Positions 62,101-64,000 of a DNA stretch of 64,000 nt are shown piece by piece. Below the pieces are notes generated by a model that was not told the origin of the DNA, made no database searches, and saw only the letters and a program-made list of their open reading frames with translations. The stretch comes from CBDDCX01 sp965226925 (GTDB taxonomy: Bacteria > Gemmatimonadota > Gemmatimonadetes > Longimicrobiales > Gaopeijiaceae), in contig CBDDEN010000006.1 in NCBI GenBank assembly GCA_965226925.1, positions 186,001-250,000 on the forward strand. The letters run 5' to 3'. How positions within the stretch are numbered: the first letter of the stretch is position 1; every line of letters begins with the position of its first letter. The position numbers and the translations under genes are program-made.

Positions 62101-64000
62101 GGCGAGGAGCACGCTCCAGCGAAGGTGTAGGCAGAAGGCGCGGAGCCTCAGGTCTGCTCCGTACCCGACCTGCGCGGCCGCGACCCACTCCAAGAGGTTC
62201 CGCTTCGTGATGTAGAGCCGCCCGAGCGTGCGCAAAATCGCGTCCGTCATGTACAAGGCCCAGTACGCGAGCACGGTGATGGCCAGCAGTATCTGCAGCG
62301 CAGCAACCTGGATATCCCGGCCTATGGCGCGTAGATGGCTTCGTTTCGAGATCCCCGACCCTCGAGGGATCAGGCCGTCGAGCACCGGCATGGAAGAGGG
62401 TATCGCGATGGAGGCAAGGAGCAGGCCGGTCCACAGAAACGGAGAAACGCCGGGTAGGATCCAGGCGGCCAGGCCGAGTAGAAACAACGAGGGAGGGGAG
62501 AGGCTTCGGCGCAAGTTGTCCAGCATCTTCCATCGGTCGTGCGCGGAAATGCGCGTCCGTGGCTTCCGCCCGGAAGCGTCGCGCGAATGGCCCAGGATCC
62601 AGGGGAGGAGCTGCCAGTCGCCCCGCACCCACCGCTGTCTTCGGCGTGCGGCCACCTCGTAATTGGTGGGAAACTCCTCGAACAGATCGACGTCGGTCAC
62701 CAATCCCGCGCGAGCGAAGATCCCCTCGAAGAGATCGTGACTGAGGAGCGCGTTCTCCGGGACTCGCCCGGCGAGAGCGGCTTCGAATGCGTCGACATCG
62801 TAGATCCCTTTTCCCGTGTAGGACCCCTCGCCGAACAGGTCCTGGTACACATCGGAGATCGCACCTGCATAGGGGTCCACGCCTCCGGGGCCCGAAACGA
62901 TCCGCTGGAAGCTCGTGCTTCTCGGTCCCGTCGGCAGCGACGGAACGATCCGCGGCTGGAGGATGCCGTACCCCTCGATGACCCGCCCCGTCTGGGGGTC
63001 GAGGCGCGGTCGATTCAACGGATGGGCCATTGCCCCAACGAGGCGGTAGGCGGTTGTCCTTGGAAGCCGGGTGTCGGCATCCAAGGTGATTACGTAGCGG
63101 ACACCGTCGGGCACGGCGGGCACGGTGCCGTTGATGGGAATGAACGTCGTGTCAGTGGCGCCCCGAAGAAGCCGATTCAGCTCGTGCAGCTTCCCACGTT
63201 TCCGTTCCCAGCCCATCCACCTGCCTTCCTTCTCGTTCCACAGGCGCCGGCGATGCAATAGCATGAACCGTTCCCAGCCACCGGGGGGACTCTCGTATCG
63301 CTCATTGAGACGCCCGATCCCGGCGGCCAGCTCGGTGAGGAGGTCCTCGTCGCCGGGCATATGCTCGTGGGGAGCGTCCGTCCAGTCGGTCAGGAGTGCG
63401 AAGTGGATGTGCCCAGCGGGATTCGACAAAAAATGGCCCTGGAGTCGCTCGACTGACTCTTCGATGTCCGTGCCGCTCGTGACCAGCGTGGGCACGACCA
63501 CCATGGTTTTGAGCTCCGCCGGCACGCCGTGCGGGAGATCGAGCTTACAGAGTAAGCTCGGGGGAACGAGAGCCGTGACCAGACGATTGACGAGGGCCAC
63601 CGCGATGTCGGAGGCTGGCACAATAGCGAGGATCCCCAGGAGAATGAGGATCGGCAGGCCTGCTCCAGCGCTCCAGGTTACGAACAGAGGGCCGGAGAGA
63701 ACAAAGGCGGTGAGGACGGCGATCGCCCCGAGGTAGGCCAAAACCGCATGGGCGCGCCGCGCACGTCTGATGCGGACTCGCCAGGGAACCCGATACGCCA
63801 GCCGCCGCTCTAGGACCAACCTGCCAGGGGTCAGGAGATAGTACCCCGGGTCCTCCTCGGGGCGGTGGGGAATGGCGAGGAGGCCTGGCTCATCCGATCG
63901 GATGGGCTCCACCTCGGTCGGACCGGTTGGTGAAGAGGCTCCCGCGTTCTCCTGCGCCGCATCGCCGGCCAGCCGCACGGCTTCGCGGGCCACCTCCAGT
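59107..64000 (-). CDS. ndvB: Cyclic beta-1,2-glucan synthase, GT84 and membrane part (partial)
   Basis: The frame is open to the window edge, so the 5' end is missing. It holds membrane helices, the GT84 glycosyltransferase (VITLDADTRLPRTTAYRLVG with its DxD, SHDLFEGIFARAGLVTDVD, RRRQRWVRGDWQLLPW with RWxxGDxQ), then a glycoamylase-like region (SPTNMGLYLLGTMAAHDFGW) and carbohydrate-binding repeats. These enzymes polymerise glucose from UDP-glucose at the inner membrane and cyclise the chain for osmoadaptation. The frame ends at 59107 (KGIPLRRPIW-stop); one base inserted near 59122 would continue it into ATDLVILN of the next frame. Confidence 0.85.
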   Translation of the reverse strand, partial: LEVAREAVRLAGDAAQENAGASSPTGPTEVEPIRSDEPGLLAIPHRPEEDPGYYLLTPGRLVLERRLAYRVPWRVRIRRARRAHAVLAYLGAIAVLTAFVLSGPLFVTWSAGAGLPILILLGILAIVPASDIAVALVNRLVTALVPPSLLCKLDLPHGVPAELKTMVVVPTLVTSGTDIEESVERLQGHFLSNPAGHIHFALLTDWTDAPHEHMPGDEDLLTELAAGIGRLNERYESPPGGWERFMLLHRRRLWNEKEGRWMGWERKRGKLHELNRLLRGATDTTFIPINGTVPAVPDGVRYVITLDADTRLPRTTAYRLVGAMAHPLNRPRLDPQTGRVIEGYGILQPRIVPSLPTGPRSTSFQRIVSGPGGVDPYAGAISDVYQDLFGEGSYTGKGIYDVDAFEAALAGRVPENALLSHDLFEGIFARAGLVTDVDLFEEFPTNYEVAARRRQRWVRGDWQLLPWILGHSRDASGRKPRTRISAHDRWKMLDNLRRSLSPPSLFLLGLAAWILPGVSPFLWTGLLLASIAIPSSMPVLDGLIPRGSGISKRSHLRAIGRDIQVAALQILLAITVLAYWALYMTDAILRTLGRLYITKRNLLEWVAAAQVGYGADLRLRAFCLHLRWSVLLASGAGVLFVIFKPEAWPVAGPLVLLWGLAPVLTWRLSVPQRPEEKHRLSPSETRSLRLIARRTWRFFEAFVNEEEHFLPPDNFQEDPEPVVAHRTSPTNMGLYLLGTMAAHDFGWIGILDMASRLEATLETMTSLRRFHGHFVNWYDTRDLRPLDPLYISTVDSGNLAGHLIALSQGCRQLIHRPFLEPEILDGIRDALQPVLDTVASTTFKPRSETVTALQLREALQVMSAALEDPPTSAPEWGRRFKELEARAENLLDIVSTLSAPENGELSEILAWATAVRDTVQSHGRDLELIQPENPDAAGPGVTTLEHSLSALALQAEQMAWGMDFRFLFDPSRKLFSLGFRVAENTLDPSCYDLLASEARLASFVAISKGDILPRHWFLLGRSLTPVGRGAALVSWSGSMFEYLMPLLVMEQPVHSLLDLTCRLVVGRQIRYGAERGVPWGVSESAYNVRDIERTYQYSDFGVPGLGLKRGLFEDVVVAPYATALAAMVDPRAALDNVARLEKAGADGAYGFYEALDFTPLRLPEKARVAVVRAYMAHHQGMTIVSLGNVVHRGITQRRFHSHPMVQAAELLLQERTPRSVAVTRPRGEETEVSAHVRDLVPPTLRRFESPHDIPPRTHVLSNGRYVVMVTAAGSGFSRWRDLALTRWREDTTRDCWGTYLFLRDAKTGDVWSAGFQPNGTEVDKYEVVYAEDRAKIVQRDRSLSITLEIVVSPEDDAELRQLTVTNLENRDREIDVTSYAEVVLASQAADEAHPAFSNLFIETEFVPALQTLLATRRPRSASEPPLWLAHLAAVDGAVVGTCEYESDRASFLGRGRGIRTAISVTEGRPLTNTAGTILDPIVSLRHRVAVPPGGTVRLVFTTLVAPSREEALDVAEKYRQPDTFERESSLAWMHAQVQLHHLQITQDEAHLFQRLANRMIYADRTLRTVPRDLVANRRGASGLWAYGISGDLPIAVVRIEQEAERDVARQLLRAHEYWLLKGIPLRRPIW

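Overview
The window is GC-rich, densely coding DNA from a Gram-negative bacterium. It carries a Kdo transferase (so an LPS outer membrane), many lipoprotein signal peptides, a three-gene RND metal-efflux tripartite pump and a relic of a TonB receptor. The mix of paired M16 peptidase proteins, a kinase relic with an RLNTALxGRYxxERxLGxGGM-like start, membrane MutS-like ATPase, short proteins with a SHOCT-like/helical N-terminus and secreted CHRD and DinB proteins fits Gemmatimonadota best. That placement is inference; no rRNA or ribosomal protein is present to confirm it.

Layout. 0-12.5 kb: a minus-strand run uvrA, catalytic M16 peptidase, non-catalytic M16 partner, family 2 glycosyltransferase; a divergent ABC exporter; a broken DUF4015 lipoprotein gene and waaA. 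12.6-24 kb: a plus-strand housekeeping block with SPFH/prohibitin protein, zinc aminopeptidase, MutS-like ATPase, leuS, transketolase, two small envelope proteins with probable metal links and a propeller-thioredoxin lipoprotein. 24-32 kb: ECF-like sigma/anti-sigma pair, a GNAT protein, a large ATP/ADP-translocase-like/HEAT/cNMP-binding fusion (frameshifted), a second cNMP-binding protein co-transcribed with an NhaC antiporter, and a TIGR04076/aldo-keto reductase pair. 33-39.4 kb: a membrane-anchored FHA-like trypsin protease, two small membrane proteins, a minus-strand operon pterin dehydratase-nfuA-ATP-grasp, and a frameshifted rsgA.

39.4-56.4 kb looks accessory: RES/Xre and VapBC toxin-antitoxin pairs, truncated relics (an unidentified C-terminus, a TonB receptor 3' end, a kinase N-terminus, a twice-deleted phosphofructokinase, a tRNA-like 3' end with a terminator), a membrane protein/methyltransferase/BNR-propeller/MoaD-like cassette, a ThrE exporter, secreted cupredoxin and collagen-CHRD lipoproteins, and a CzcCBA/CusCBA-type efflux operon. 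56.4-64 kb is a cyclic beta-1,2-glucan synthase gene (GT84 plus GH94), split by a frameshift and running off the right edge.

At least three otherwise intact genes (26.3-29.4 kb, rsgA, glucan synthase) are broken by what look like single-base indels, so assembly error must be considered before calling them pseudogenes. Functional themes are envelope biogenesis, metal handling, secreted proteolysis and toxin-antitoxin maintenance. No CRISPR array, rRNA, complete tRNA, transposase or phage gene was recognised.
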